Shown piece by piece: positions 17,962 to 26,011 of a stretch of 64,000 nt of DNA. The translations under genes were made by a program, and so were the position numbers. Below the pieces are notes generated by a model that did not search any database, had not been told where the DNA came from, and was given only the letters and a program-made list of their open reading frames with translations. The stretch spans positions 42,225-106,224 of the forward strand of contig CAZJQI010000005.1 in NCBI GenBank assembly GCA_964548275.1, given 5' to 3'. Within the stretch, counting starts at the first letter, position 1. Each line of letters opens with the position of its first letter. Source of the stretch: JAUVUV01 sp964548275 (GTDB lineage Bacteria; Gemmatimonadota; Glassbacteria; GWA2-58-10).

Positions 17962-18942
17962 GTGAGCCGATCAGTTGAGAGAGAAATAAAGCATTGGCCA
18001 ACGGTCATTCTATTTCTCTTATTGCCCGGCTTGGTCTTTTCCGGCCAGGAACCGGACACACTGCAACTCGAGTTGACCAGAGCTTTATACCTGGAAAGCT
18101 CAGGCGCGTTCAACCTCAGCGGGATGGCACTATCCGAGGACGGCTGGCTCTATTTCTGCGACGACAACGGTCCTGCGCCGCCTGACTGGAAGCTCGACAA
18201 CCCTGTCATTCTCCGCGTTCCTTTGGACTCGGTTGTCCATCTCAAGTCCAATGTGCCAGCGCTCCAGGTTATTGAACCCTCTTCCGGCTCCGGTGCATTC
18301 GCCAGCCTTGCCGAGAAAGCCGGTAAGGCGTTCAAATATGATTTCGAGGGAATAGAGATAGCCGCTCCGGGCAGTCTTTGGCTGGTCGATGAGCGGGACA
18401 GGCTGCTGCTTGAATTCAACCTTGCCAGCAGAACCATGGCTTGTATTGCAACCTCGGAGGTTCTCCTACAGGACCGGGAGGAGCTTGCAAGAGGCAGGAT
18501 CAACTACGGTTTCGAGGGAATAGCCAGAATCGGCAGCCGGCTTTTCCTGGCTCACGAAATGATGCCCAACCTGATAGTCAGCATGCGTCTGGACCGTGAC
18601 TTCGAGCCGGCTGAAGAAACTCAGATCGAGGGAAGTTACGATATTAACGATCTGGACAGCGACAGGGGATTCCTCTACGCCCTGGGAAGAACCGGCAGCC
18701 TGGTTTACAAGATCGATCCGGAAAGTGGAAAAACTTTAGCAGTAGCAAGTTTCCAGAATGTGGGTGATAGCAGTAAATATCGCTATGTCAATCAAAGGGA
18801 TTTCTACCGAAACAGCGAGGGCTTGGTGGTCAAAGGGGAGCATATTCTGGTCGTTCTCGACGGCAACTTCCAGTCGACAATCGAGGATTCAACTCAGAGA
18901 GCACCGCTTCTTCTGGTTTTCAATCGTCCGGAAAATTTTTAA
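17962..18942 (+). CDS. Secreted beta-propeller-like protein (phytase-like esterase type?)
   Basis: A 326-residue protein with a signal peptide (VILFLLLPGLVFS, about residues 15-27). The mature part shows repeated propeller-like strands. Three acidic motifs, DFEGIEI, GFEGIAR and NSEGLVV, recur at roughly regular spacing, a pattern I associate with esterase-like-activity-of-phytase or SdiA-regulated-type propellers. The GTG start has AGGGAG a few bases upstream, and a promoter candidate lies just before. The substrate is unknown; the family call is tentative. Confidence 0.6.
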   Translation: MSRSVEREIKHWPTVILFLLLPGLVFSGQEPDTLQLELTRALYLESSGAFNLSGMALSEDGWLYFCDDNGPAPPDWKLDNPVILRVPLDSVVHLKSNVPALQVIEPSSGSGAFASLAEKAGKAFKYDFEGIEIAAPGSLWLVDERDRLLLEFNLASRTMACIATSEVLLQDREELARGRINYGFEGIARIGSRLFLAHEMMPNLIVSMRLDRDFEPAEETQIEGSYDINDLDSDRGFLYALGRTGSLVYKIDPESGKTLAVASFQNVGDSSKYRYVNQRDFYRNSEGLVVKGEHILVVLDGNFQSTIEDSTQRAPLLLVFNRPENF

Positions 18943-18983
18943 TCCCGGCTTAAAGGAAAAGCCTCTGGAGCCGTCTCAACACG

Positions 18984-19880
18984 TTACTTGCCGAAAAACA
19001 GGCAGAAATTGAACTGGAAAAACTCTCCATCAGGATTGGGAGGGTTGATCAGGAAAAATTCAGCACACGATGTTTCTCGCGCCTTGCGCCGCCTGGTGAG
19101 ATATACCTTATGGTTTAGCTTCCGGGGTTTGCCCACCAGCCTGAATGTGCCACCCTGCTTTTTATGTTTGCCAGCGAAAATCTCCACCGTTCTCCGGATC
19201 AGGTCTTTAAAAGCCCTGTCATACCTCTCTTTGCCACTTCTCTTTGCCGATTTACAGCTCCCATTGGCAATCGATTTCCCCATAATCTCGAACAGTTCAT
19301 CCGGGATCAGCAATACCGCCTCCAGATCAACACCGCCCGCCATTCTCTGGCTGAAAGTGTACTCGTAGGAGAGAACTGCAATTGTTGGATAAAATCCGCC
19401 GGTCAGCACCCTCCCCCCAGTCAGCCGCGGAAGAATTTTTGTCACAAGCTCGAAAAATGCCCCTGCAGTGTCATCCTTTAAACTCTCTTCCTCCTCGACC
19501 TGCTTTGCCAACCGCTGACTCTTTTTTTCGGACTCGAAAAGTTCCAGTTCCCTTTTCAAATCCTCTTCTGTCACAACCCCCAGCATGACCAGTGCCTCAC
19601 CCAAATACAAATACCTTTCCTTCTGGAGCGCAACCAGTCTGTCCAGTTCTTTCTCGCTCAAATAACCCATTTCCACAGCAACCTGACCGAAATTCTTGTC
19701 CTGGCTAAGCTGCCATTCGCAAATCTGCAGTATCTCATCCTTCTTGAGCATCCCATTTTCAACCGCAAGCTCACCAAGCAATTTATTGCTGTTCTGCTGG
19801 CACTCCAGGCCCTCGGTCAACTGATCTACATTAATCAGTCCGCGCTCAAGTAAAAACTGACCGAACAAATAGGAATGCAT
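18984..19880 (-). CDS. Protein with MshEN-like N-terminal repeats and an unrecognised C-terminal domain
   Basis: A 298-residue cytoplasmic protein. The first 115 residues hold three repeats of the kind FGQFLLERGLINVDQL, LGELAVENGMLKKDEI and FGQVAVEMGYLSEKELDRL, with a fourth variant LGEALVMLGVVTEEDL. These match the MshEN/type II secretion ATPase N-terminal repeats, some of which bind c-di-GMP. The rest (about 140-298) is a mixed alpha/beta domain that could be CheX- or FliM-like, but I cannot assign it. AAGGAGG lies six bases before the ATG. No partner gene is adjacent. Confidence 0.65.
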   Translation of the reverse strand: MHSYLFGQFLLERGLINVDQLTEGLECQQNSNKLLGELAVENGMLKKDEILQICEWQLSQDKNFGQVAVEMGYLSEKELDRLVALQKERYLYLGEALVMLGVVTEEDLKRELELFESEKKSQRLAKQVEEEESLKDDTAGAFFELVTKILPRLTGGRVLTGGFYPTIAVLSYEYTFSQRMAGGVDLEAVLLIPDELFEIMGKSIANGSCKSAKRSGKERYDRAFKDLIRRTVEIFAGKHKKQGGTFRLVGKPRKLNHKVYLTRRRKARETSCAEFFLINPPNPDGEFFQFNFCLFFGK

Positions 19881-20003
19881 TGAGCGCCTCCTTATGATGC
19901 AAAACTATCATTACCGTACAATTACTCTATTTAAACATTTTTCCTGATTTGTGTCAACTCATTTCCTTTCTTTCACCGGGGTTTTCTGCCGAATTCTTGG
20001 TAC

Positions 20004-20339
20004 TTGACCCGCATGGCTGCTCATCGTTATCTTTCTAATCGTGAGCCTCCAGACCACAGTTCAGAGGCCAATCGGCAAAAGGGACTTTTATCCAACCGCT
20101 TGATCACTTGCGAGATTTCCGTGTATTGGATCAGAATTTCAAGACAGACTAATTTCAGACTGTTGATCGGGATCCTGCTAGTTGAACTCATTTTTTTCCT
20201 TCCGGCCTTCGCCCATAGCCCCAAACGGATTTACCTTGCTAACGATGACCACACCGACTACATGTGGTCCGCAAACGAGGAGACCTACCGGGGGTTCTTT
20301 ATATTCACCGGGAGATTAATTGACCCGGATTATTCATAA
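20004..20339 (+). pseudogene. Remnant of a secreted GH38-like gene, N-terminus only
   Basis: The 111-codon frame contains a signal-peptide-like stretch (LLIGILLVELIFFLPAFA, about residues 51-68). It is followed by KRIYLANDDHTDYMWSANEE, a typical first beta-strand of GH38-type (alpha-mannosidase-like) catalytic domains with its HTD metal motif. The similarity stops after about 25 residues and the frame ends at 20339, where several hundred more residues are expected. No other frame downstream continues it. I read it as the leftover of a deleted gene. Confidence 0.55.
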
Positions 20340-20415
20340 ATCAGTAAGATGTTATGATTCCCCGGGGCCTGGGTTTCATGAATAATACGGGCTAAAAATC
20401 AGTCAGGATAGATTT

Positions 20416-21096
20416 ATGCTCTGGACAAGAACAACTACCATTCCTTTCGGAATACTGTGGCGTTTCGGCGGGATCTGGCGCGTTTTTGTACTCGTATTAC
20501 TTTCCGCTTGTGCGGCAATGATAAAGTCAAATTCAATTCTGAGTGCTTTTCTTTTCGCCTGTGCAATTATCATTCTCTGGTATTTCCGCGGCCCGTTGAG
20601 ATCGATAGCCCAGGCCTCGCCGATTGTAGTCTCGCCTGTGGATGGTGTAATAGAGAAAATCGACGAAGGTGAAAACATCCCTTTCTGCGGCAAGGCTGGA
20701 ACAGTCGTGGTGATTTCCAGTTCCTTTTTCAATGCCGGTGTAATCCGCGCTCCTCTCACCGGCAAGGTGGACATGAAAGTCCAAGCAACTCAAGACTCCG
20801 GCGACAAAGGTGATGGTCACACCGGGATTCTCTGCACGGATTCCAGGGGAAGTTCTTTGTTTCTTGGCGCAAAATCAAATGAATCTCGAAACCGGATCGT
20901 CCTGGCTCCTATCCCCGGAGATTCTATAGAACACGGAGCTATAATCGGATTCAACTCACCCGGAAAAAACGTTGAAATGCTTTTCCAGAACGAGAACGGC
21001 TACAAACCGGTGATTGCGAAGGGGCAGAAGGTAAAAAGCGGGCAAACGATAATTGCTATCCGCAGGGACACGAGGGCAAAAAATGTGGTAATATAA
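20416..21096 (+). CDS. Phosphatidylserine decarboxylase-like protein with altered processing site
   Basis: A 226-residue protein with two N-terminal membrane segments (about 10-55). A domain with the Psd layout follows: VSPVDGVIEKI, NAGVIRAPLTGKV, then GAIIGFNSPGKNVEMLF and VKSGQTIIAIR. Psd proenzymes cut themselves at a Gly-Ser in a GST/GSR motif to form the pyruvoyl group. Here the aligned place reads FNSPGKN, so the Ser remains but the preceding Gly is Asn. It may be an inactive or differently processed homologue. An AGGA precedes the ATG at 20416. No pssA gene is adjacent. Confidence 0.7.
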   Translation: MLWTRTTTIPFGILWRFGGIWRVFVLVLLSACAAMIKSNSILSAFLFACAIIILWYFRGPLRSIAQASPIVVSPVDGVIEKIDEGENIPFCGKAGTVVVISSSFFNAGVIRAPLTGKVDMKVQATQDSGDKGDGHTGILCTDSRGSSLFLGAKSNESRNRIVLAPIPGDSIEHGAIIGFNSPGKNVEMLFQNENGYKPVIAKGQKVKSGQTIIAIRRDTRAKNVVI

Positions 21097-21187
21097 TAAG
21101 ACTGAACTCAGCCGACTTTATCTCACTCCAAATAATTATCCAAAGTTATAGGCAGCTAACAATTTCCCCCGACAAAGGTGAACGGCG

Positions 21188-22627
21188 ATGACAAATACTC
21201 CCAAAAAGATCAATCGACGAGACTTCCTGCTGTGTTGCACAGCAGGCGCGGCAGGTTTGAACTTTTCCTGCATGTCCGGAAAAAATACAGGGGTAGACAC
21301 CGGCAAAAAGCCCAATATCATTTTTATTCTTGCTGATGATCTCGGCTACGGCGATCTGGGCTGTTACGGCCAAAAAGAAATCAAAACGCCGAATATCGAC
21401 CTGCTCGCAAAAGAGGGGATCCGCTTCACCGACCACTATGCGGGAAGTACCGTATGTGCTCCGTCGCGCTGCTGCCTGATGACCGGCCTTCACACCGGCC
21501 ATGCTTATATCAGAGGTAATTCCGAGGTCAAGCCGATGGGCCAGAAACCGCTGAGAGCCGGCACAGTTACTGTGGCCAAACTCCTGAAAGAGGCTGGCTA
21601 TGCAACCGCGCTGGTCGGCAAGTGGGGCCTCGGGGGCCCTGGTTCTGCTGGCATTCCCAATCACCAGGGTTTCGATTACTTCTTCGGCTATCTCTGCCAG
21701 CGACACGCACACAATTACTATCCTGAGTTCCTTTTCCGGAACCAGGAAAAGGTTCCCCTGCAAGGCAACCGGGTCGAAAATCCCCGGCCGGACGGCGCTG
21801 GACAGGCAGTTGAAAAAGCCCAGTACTCCCACGAGTTGTGCATGCAGGAGGCTCTGACATTTGTCGAAAAAAACAAGAACAATCCGTTTTTCCTCTACCT
21901 GGCAGTGACCATTCCTCACGCCAACAACGAGGCCGGCTCCGAGGGCATGGAGGTCCCCTCGGATGAACCTTACTCAGAGCGTGACTGGCCTCAGCAGCAG
22001 AAAAATCACGCCGCGATGATCACCAGATTGGACCGCGATATCGGCAAACTGATGGAGCAATTAAAAACGCTCGGAATTGAAAAGAACACCCTGGTGATTT
22101 TCAGCAGCGACAACGGCCCGCACCGCGAGGGAGGAGCTGACCCGGAGTTTTTCCACAGTAACGGCCCCTTGCGTGGGATCAAGCGCGACCTTTACGAGGG
22201 TGGAATCCGGGTGCCGATGATCGCCCGCTGGCCGGGAAAGATCAAACCAGGCTCGGTTACAGACCACCTTTCCGCGTTCTGGGATTTCCTTCCTACTGCG
22301 GCGGAGGTAGCCGTTATCGGCGCTCCGGCCAATATCGACGGCATCTCCTACCTTCCTGCTCTGCTCGGCAAGGAGCAGGAAAAACACGAGTTTCTTTACT
22401 GGGAATTCCACGAGGGTCGGGCATCGAAACAGGCAGTGCGCATGGGGGACTGGAAAGCCGTCCGACTTCGCCCAAGCGTTGAGCTGGAGCTGTATAACCT
22501 TCAGACTGATATCGGTGAGCAGCACAATCTAGCAGGCCAATACCCCGATATCGTAGCACGAATTGAAACTTACCTGAAAAGGTCAAGAACAGAGTCGGAA
22601 CTCTGGAAGCTGACTGAGAAATCGTGA
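21188..22627 (+). CDS. Exported type I sulfatase
   Basis: A 479-residue arylsulfatase-family enzyme that would remove sulfate esters, probably from a polysaccharide or glycan. The leader has a twin-arginine (RRDFLLCC) and a lipobox-like LNFSC near residue 28, so it may be a Tat-exported lipoprotein. The N-terminal metal motif is FILADDLGYGDLGCYG (Asp 50-51). The formylglycine site is CAPSR with Cys 90, followed by MTGLHTGH. Later motifs GKWGLGGPG and FSSDNGPH are present. It needs a formylglycine-generating enzyme or anSME, which I do not see in the window. Confidence 0.92.
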   Translation: MTNTPKKINRRDFLLCCTAGAAGLNFSCMSGKNTGVDTGKKPNIIFILADDLGYGDLGCYGQKEIKTPNIDLLAKEGIRFTDHYAGSTVCAPSRCCLMTGLHTGHAYIRGNSEVKPMGQKPLRAGTVTVAKLLKEAGYATALVGKWGLGGPGSAGIPNHQGFDYFFGYLCQRHAHNYYPEFLFRNQEKVPLQGNRVENPRPDGAGQAVEKAQYSHELCMQEALTFVEKNKNNPFFLYLAVTIPHANNEAGSEGMEVPSDEPYSERDWPQQQKNHAAMITRLDRDIGKLMEQLKTLGIEKNTLVIFSSDNGPHREGGADPEFFHSNGPLRGIKRDLYEGGIRVPMIARWPGKIKPGSVTDHLSAFWDFLPTAAEVAVIGAPANIDGISYLPALLGKEQEKHEFLYWEFHEGRASKQAVRMGDWKAVRLRPSVELELYNLQTDIGEQHNLAGQYPDIVARIETYLKRSRTESELWKLTEKS

Positions 22628-22849
22628 GATTAGAGCCTTTCTGAGATAACTGCCAAGGAAACTCTCAGGCTGTTGGTTACAAAAGTAACATTAAAAAAAC
22701 ACTCTTTTTCTTTCTGCCTATTATTTAACCGGTCAGCACTGGATTGTACTTTTAATTTGCGGCTGAGTCGAGATGAACTTTTTGGGGAAGGGAAGATTCG
22801 AAAAGAACTATGTTCTCTGCATGCGCCATGCTCTCGGATTGCCCGGATT

Positions 22850-24334
22850 TCATTCCAAGGCTGTCTCGAAATGGCGCATGAAATGGGCGCCGTAAATCGC
22901 CATGGTTAGCGCATGAGGTATCAGGCGCGGTCTCCGGAACAGTGTCCACATCATCAGTTTCCAGAAATGTCTCCGCACTCCGCGTTTAATACCCAGCTTA
23001 TAAAAGACCATAAAAATTGCACGAATGTAGCCTTTTGAAAATAAGCGGTTGAACTTGTTTGGTATACGATAGTTGCGCAGGAAAGTGCGCACCCGGGTAT
23101 AGTAAGCCTTCGGCTCGTAAATATCCCGGATGATCTTTTTATATCCCTCTATCAATACCTTGTAGTCCATTTTCGGCAGGAAATTCATCGAATAGTCGGT
23201 ATTATCTCCCGTAATCTTCTTGGTTATTCGGTTTTCTTTAACCAACCGTTTATAGAGCCTCGTCCCCGAGGGAGCGTTGAGCAGCCCCACCATGGAGGTA
23301 ACGATGCCGCTTTCGTTGATAAATTGGCTCATCCGCGAAAAAATGTCGATTTTATCACTGTCAAATCCCACGATAAACCCGGCCTGAACCTGCAAGCCCA
23401 CGGAATGAAGTTTTTTCACGTTGCCAATAAGGCTGGAGCGCGTATTATGCAGCTTCCCGCATTCGATCAAACTATCTTTGTCCGGTGTTTCGATACCGAC
23501 AAAAACCGTATCGAAACCGGCCTGGACCATCAGTTTCATCAGTTCATCATCGTCTGCCAGATCGATCGAGGCCTGAGTGGTGAAAGTGAACGGATATTTT
23601 CTCTTTTTCATCCAGCCGATTATCCCCGGCAGGAGTTCACGCTTGATCCGCTTCTTTTGACCGATAAAATTATCATCCACGAAAAACACGCCTCTGCGCC
23701 AGCCGCGCTCATAGAGAGCATCCAATTCCGCCAGCACGTTCTCCACACTCTTGGTCCGCGGCACACGGCCATAGAGCACGGTGACATCGCAAAACTCGCA
23801 ATCGTACGGGCAGCCGCGCGAATACTGGATACATACCGAGGCGTAATTTTTCATATTCACCAGGTCCCATAACGGTACGGGCGTTCTGGTAATTTCAGCC
23901 CATTCAGCGGACTGATAAACTGGCTTCGCCCGCCCGAGTTCCAGGTCGTGAAGAAATTCCGGGAGGGTAATCTCCGCCTCGTTCAGCACCAGGTGGTCAA
24001 CTTCAGGGAATTCCTCTGGTTCGGCTGTAAAAAGAGGGCCGCCGGCGACAACCTTTCGACCCAGTTGATGGCTCCTGGCGATGATCTTTTTCACAGAGGC
24101 CTTCTGCACTGTCATTGCGCTGATAAAAACATAGTCGGCCCATAAGATATCCTCCTCTTTCAAGGGGGAAACGTTCAAATCGACCAATTTTAATTCCCAC
24201 TGCTGCGGAAGCATCGCGGCGACAGTCAGCAAGCCCATCGGGGGCAGCGATGCTTTCTTCCCGATAAAACGCAGCGCATAAGTGAAACTCCAGAAAGTAT
24301 CGGGATATTGAGGATATAAAAGTAAAACTTTCAT
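22850..24334 (-). CDS. B12-binding-domain radical SAM protein (DUF4070 type)
   Basis: A 494-residue protein with an N-terminal cobalamin-binding-like Rossmann domain (about 1-140). A radical SAM core follows whose cluster motif is CPYDCEFC (Cys 175, 179, 182). The segment FVGIETPDKDSLIECGKLHN and the C-terminal region of about 120 residues fit the DUF4070 group, which includes hopanoid- and lipid-modifying enzymes. A GGAG lies five bases before the ATG. It stands alone and faces the sulfatase; the substrate is unknown. Confidence 0.88.
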   Translation of the reverse strand: MKVLLLYPQYPDTFWSFTYALRFIGKKASLPPMGLLTVAAMLPQQWELKLVDLNVSPLKEEDILWADYVFISAMTVQKASVKKIIARSHQLGRKVVAGGPLFTAEPEEFPEVDHLVLNEAEITLPEFLHDLELGRAKPVYQSAEWAEITRTPVPLWDLVNMKNYASVCIQYSRGCPYDCEFCDVTVLYGRVPRTKSVENVLAELDALYERGWRRGVFFVDDNFIGQKKRIKRELLPGIIGWMKKRKYPFTFTTQASIDLADDDELMKLMVQAGFDTVFVGIETPDKDSLIECGKLHNTRSSLIGNVKKLHSVGLQVQAGFIVGFDSDKIDIFSRMSQFINESGIVTSMVGLLNAPSGTRLYKRLVKENRITKKITGDNTDYSMNFLPKMDYKVLIEGYKKIIRDIYEPKAYYTRVRTFLRNYRIPNKFNRLFSKGYIRAIFMVFYKLGIKRGVRRHFWKLMMWTLFRRPRLIPHALTMAIYGAHFMRHFETALE

Positions 24335-24729
24335 GTTTTCTCCATTAAATGTTCGACCCAGGAGAAATCCTGAGCGGTTCCCCAGTGGATATCGCGGAGA
24401 AAAAATTATACCTTCAGAGCCTAGCTGAAACCCACTCCCTCGCCAATGTCATTTATTCAATCAGGGATTTTTTCATCACCATGATTTCAGATGTATTCAA
24501 AAAGGTATCTCAGACATGGAAGGATTAAACAAACTTAATGCTCTTGGCCCGATAAAGCAAGCGATATTAGTAGCCGTGATGTATCACTGGATTGCGTGCA
24601 GAGAACGATCTCAAATATACAAAAAAGTGGCTTTATTTACCTTCATCCGGCAAAGTTAAAGAATCACAGGCTCCTGGATTAAAAGGCTGTTGCGAGTCTG
24701 TATGCCGGAAATTCCGCCGAGTCCGGCAA
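24335..24729. other. Gap between the radical SAM gene and the ACP gene
   Basis: I see no gene of convincing composition in this stretch on either strand. It must contain the promoter of the radical SAM gene and the end of the ACP transcript, but I find no clean signal for either. Confidence 0.4.
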
Positions 24730-24969
24730 TCACTTCGGGACATGCTTCACGTTCAAGGTTTTGATTATCTTTTCCACATTCTGCATATTGATTATTTCTT
24801 CATCCGTGAAAGAGACTTTAAACTCCTCTTCCAGAGCCAGTGTCAGGTTCATCTGCCTGAGCGAGTCCCAGTTTGCAACAGTATCAGAGGATGATTGCAC
24901 ATCCAGTTGTCCCACGGGAATTTCCATCACGTTACTGACTATCTTCAGCACCTTTTCTTCCAGGTTCAT
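24730..24969 (-). CDS. Acyl carrier protein-like protein
   Basis: A 79-residue carrier protein. The phosphopantetheine attachment motif is WDSLRQMNL with Ser near residue 37. The acidic helical pattern LEEKVLKIVSNVMEIPVGQL is typical. The ATG at 24969 follows AGGAG at ten bases; the frame is open 30 bases further but without similarity. There is no fatty acid or polyketide gene beside it, so it is probably a specialised ACP left next to a broken gene region. Confidence 0.85.
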   Translation of the reverse strand: MNLEEKVLKIVSNVMEIPVGQLDVQSSSDTVANWDSLRQMNLTLALEEEFKVSFTDEEIINMQNVEKIIKTLNVKHVPK

Positions 24970-25035
24970 ATTACTTCCGCTCCTGAGCGCTTTCCACAAT
25001 GATTTCCTTGAAAAGAGACGGTGCTGGACCCAGGT

Positions 25036-25639
25036 CTACCTCGAGGTTGAATACAAAGAATTCGCTTTCTCCGCCGGATTGTTCTCCAAGGCAGTCGAAA
25101 CCGTGTGTCTGATAAAATTCAGCGACCTGCCTGTTTTTACGGGTGGGAATATACTCGCCGCCTCCCTGCCGTCCGGGACTGTAATCCGGAGCTTCGAGCC
25201 CATAGTGGGATTCTCCAGCCTCACTTCCCGGACAACTTTCTCAACTTTATCCCCACCAAGCGATTTGCCGTCAACGAATACCTTGCTGTTGAAAAAGACG
25301 ATCAAGGGAATCTGTACATACATTTTCTCCAGAGAGAAAACATCGTATTCGAACCTGACCCTGAGCCTGCGTTTATCCAGCGGCTGGACTATGAATGACA
25401 CATCACCCTGGCCGAACGATTCACGTAAAAAGTTGCTTATCAGGGGTTAAAGACGTTTCCAGGCTCCTCGGGAAATATGCCGCCTGCTTGTCTTTGAAAT
25501 TACCACCTGAAAGCAGCCCGAAAGTGCAGTCGACTCGGTTGTAACCGGTGAGAAGGAGAAAATTCGCCAGTGGAAGCTCGGTTTCGATCTTGTTGTGGCC
25601 GCCGCCTACGATCAATCCGGTCTTTTCATGCCAGATATC
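25036..25639 (-). pseudogene. Frameshifted fragment of an unrecognised enzyme-like gene
   Basis: Two adjacent frames read as one protein. The first part runs from about 25639 (IWHEKTGLIVGGGHNKIETE) to a stop at 25421. The second resumes in another frame, with FLRESFGQGDVSFIVQPLD just across the same place, and ends at 25036. A single indel near 25425 would join them. The 5' end is fused directly to a transposase fragment, so the true N-terminus is lost, and the C-terminus looks cut as well. Both parts read as one continuous domain with LIVFFNSKVFVDGKSLGGDK. I do not know the family. Confidence 0.6.
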
Positions 25640-25716
25640 CACTTACGATATTTCGGCGCCCATACCAAATGGTACTTGGTATCATATACCGCATGACTTG
25701 TCCTCTTCGGCTTCAT
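25640..25716 (-). mobile_element. IS200/IS605-type TnpA fragment (N-terminus only)
   Basis: From an ATG at 25716 the minus strand encodes KRTSHAVYDTKYHLVWAPKY followed by RKW. This is the characteristic N-terminus of IS200/IS605-family Y1 transposases and related REP-associated transposases. The similarity stops after about 25 residues, where the sequence turns into the pseudogene frame. The catalytic His-x-His and Tyr are therefore absent and the fragment cannot be active. Confidence 0.75.
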
Positions 25717-25738
25717 ACGGATAATTTAACAACTTAAT

Positions 25739-25783
25739 CCTGCCTTCGGCAGGAGAACTTTTCATCCCCGTTTACAAAACGGG
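25739..25783. repeat. Two adjacent hairpins, probable transposon end
   Basis: Hairpin 1 is CCTGCC-TTC-GGCAGG at 25739-25753. Hairpin 2 is CCCGTTT-aca-AAACGGG at 25767-25783. They lie just upstream of the TnpA fragment start, where IS200/IS605 elements carry their subterminal hairpins. Confidence 0.5.
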
Positions 25784-25828
25784 TATTCAAGTTATTATCC
25801 TCATAAAGTAGGGACACTATGAAACTTT

Positions 25829-25857
25829 TTGACTTCCCCCTTTTAGTTAATTAATAT
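25829..25857 (+). promoter_or_regulatory. Candidate sigma-70 promoter of the methyltransferase/PQQ gene A
   Basis: TTGACT at 25829 and TAATAT at 25852 are separated by 17 bases. The leader to the ATG at 26012 would be about 150 bases and contains an inverted repeat CCTGC..GCAGG. The receptor gene further on has a very similar TTGACT-17-TATTAT. Confidence 0.55.
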
Positions 25858-26011
25858 TAGATCAACATTAACTATCGTTTGCCAAAGGCGGATTTCCTGC
25901 GGTCAGGTCCACCAGGCAGGATAATTCCCCTTTAATAATTATTTGCTCTCGTCAAGTATCTTCCTGTAAAAAGCATAACCCAAATTCTTTTCATCCTTCA
26001 TGGAGGCTCCA

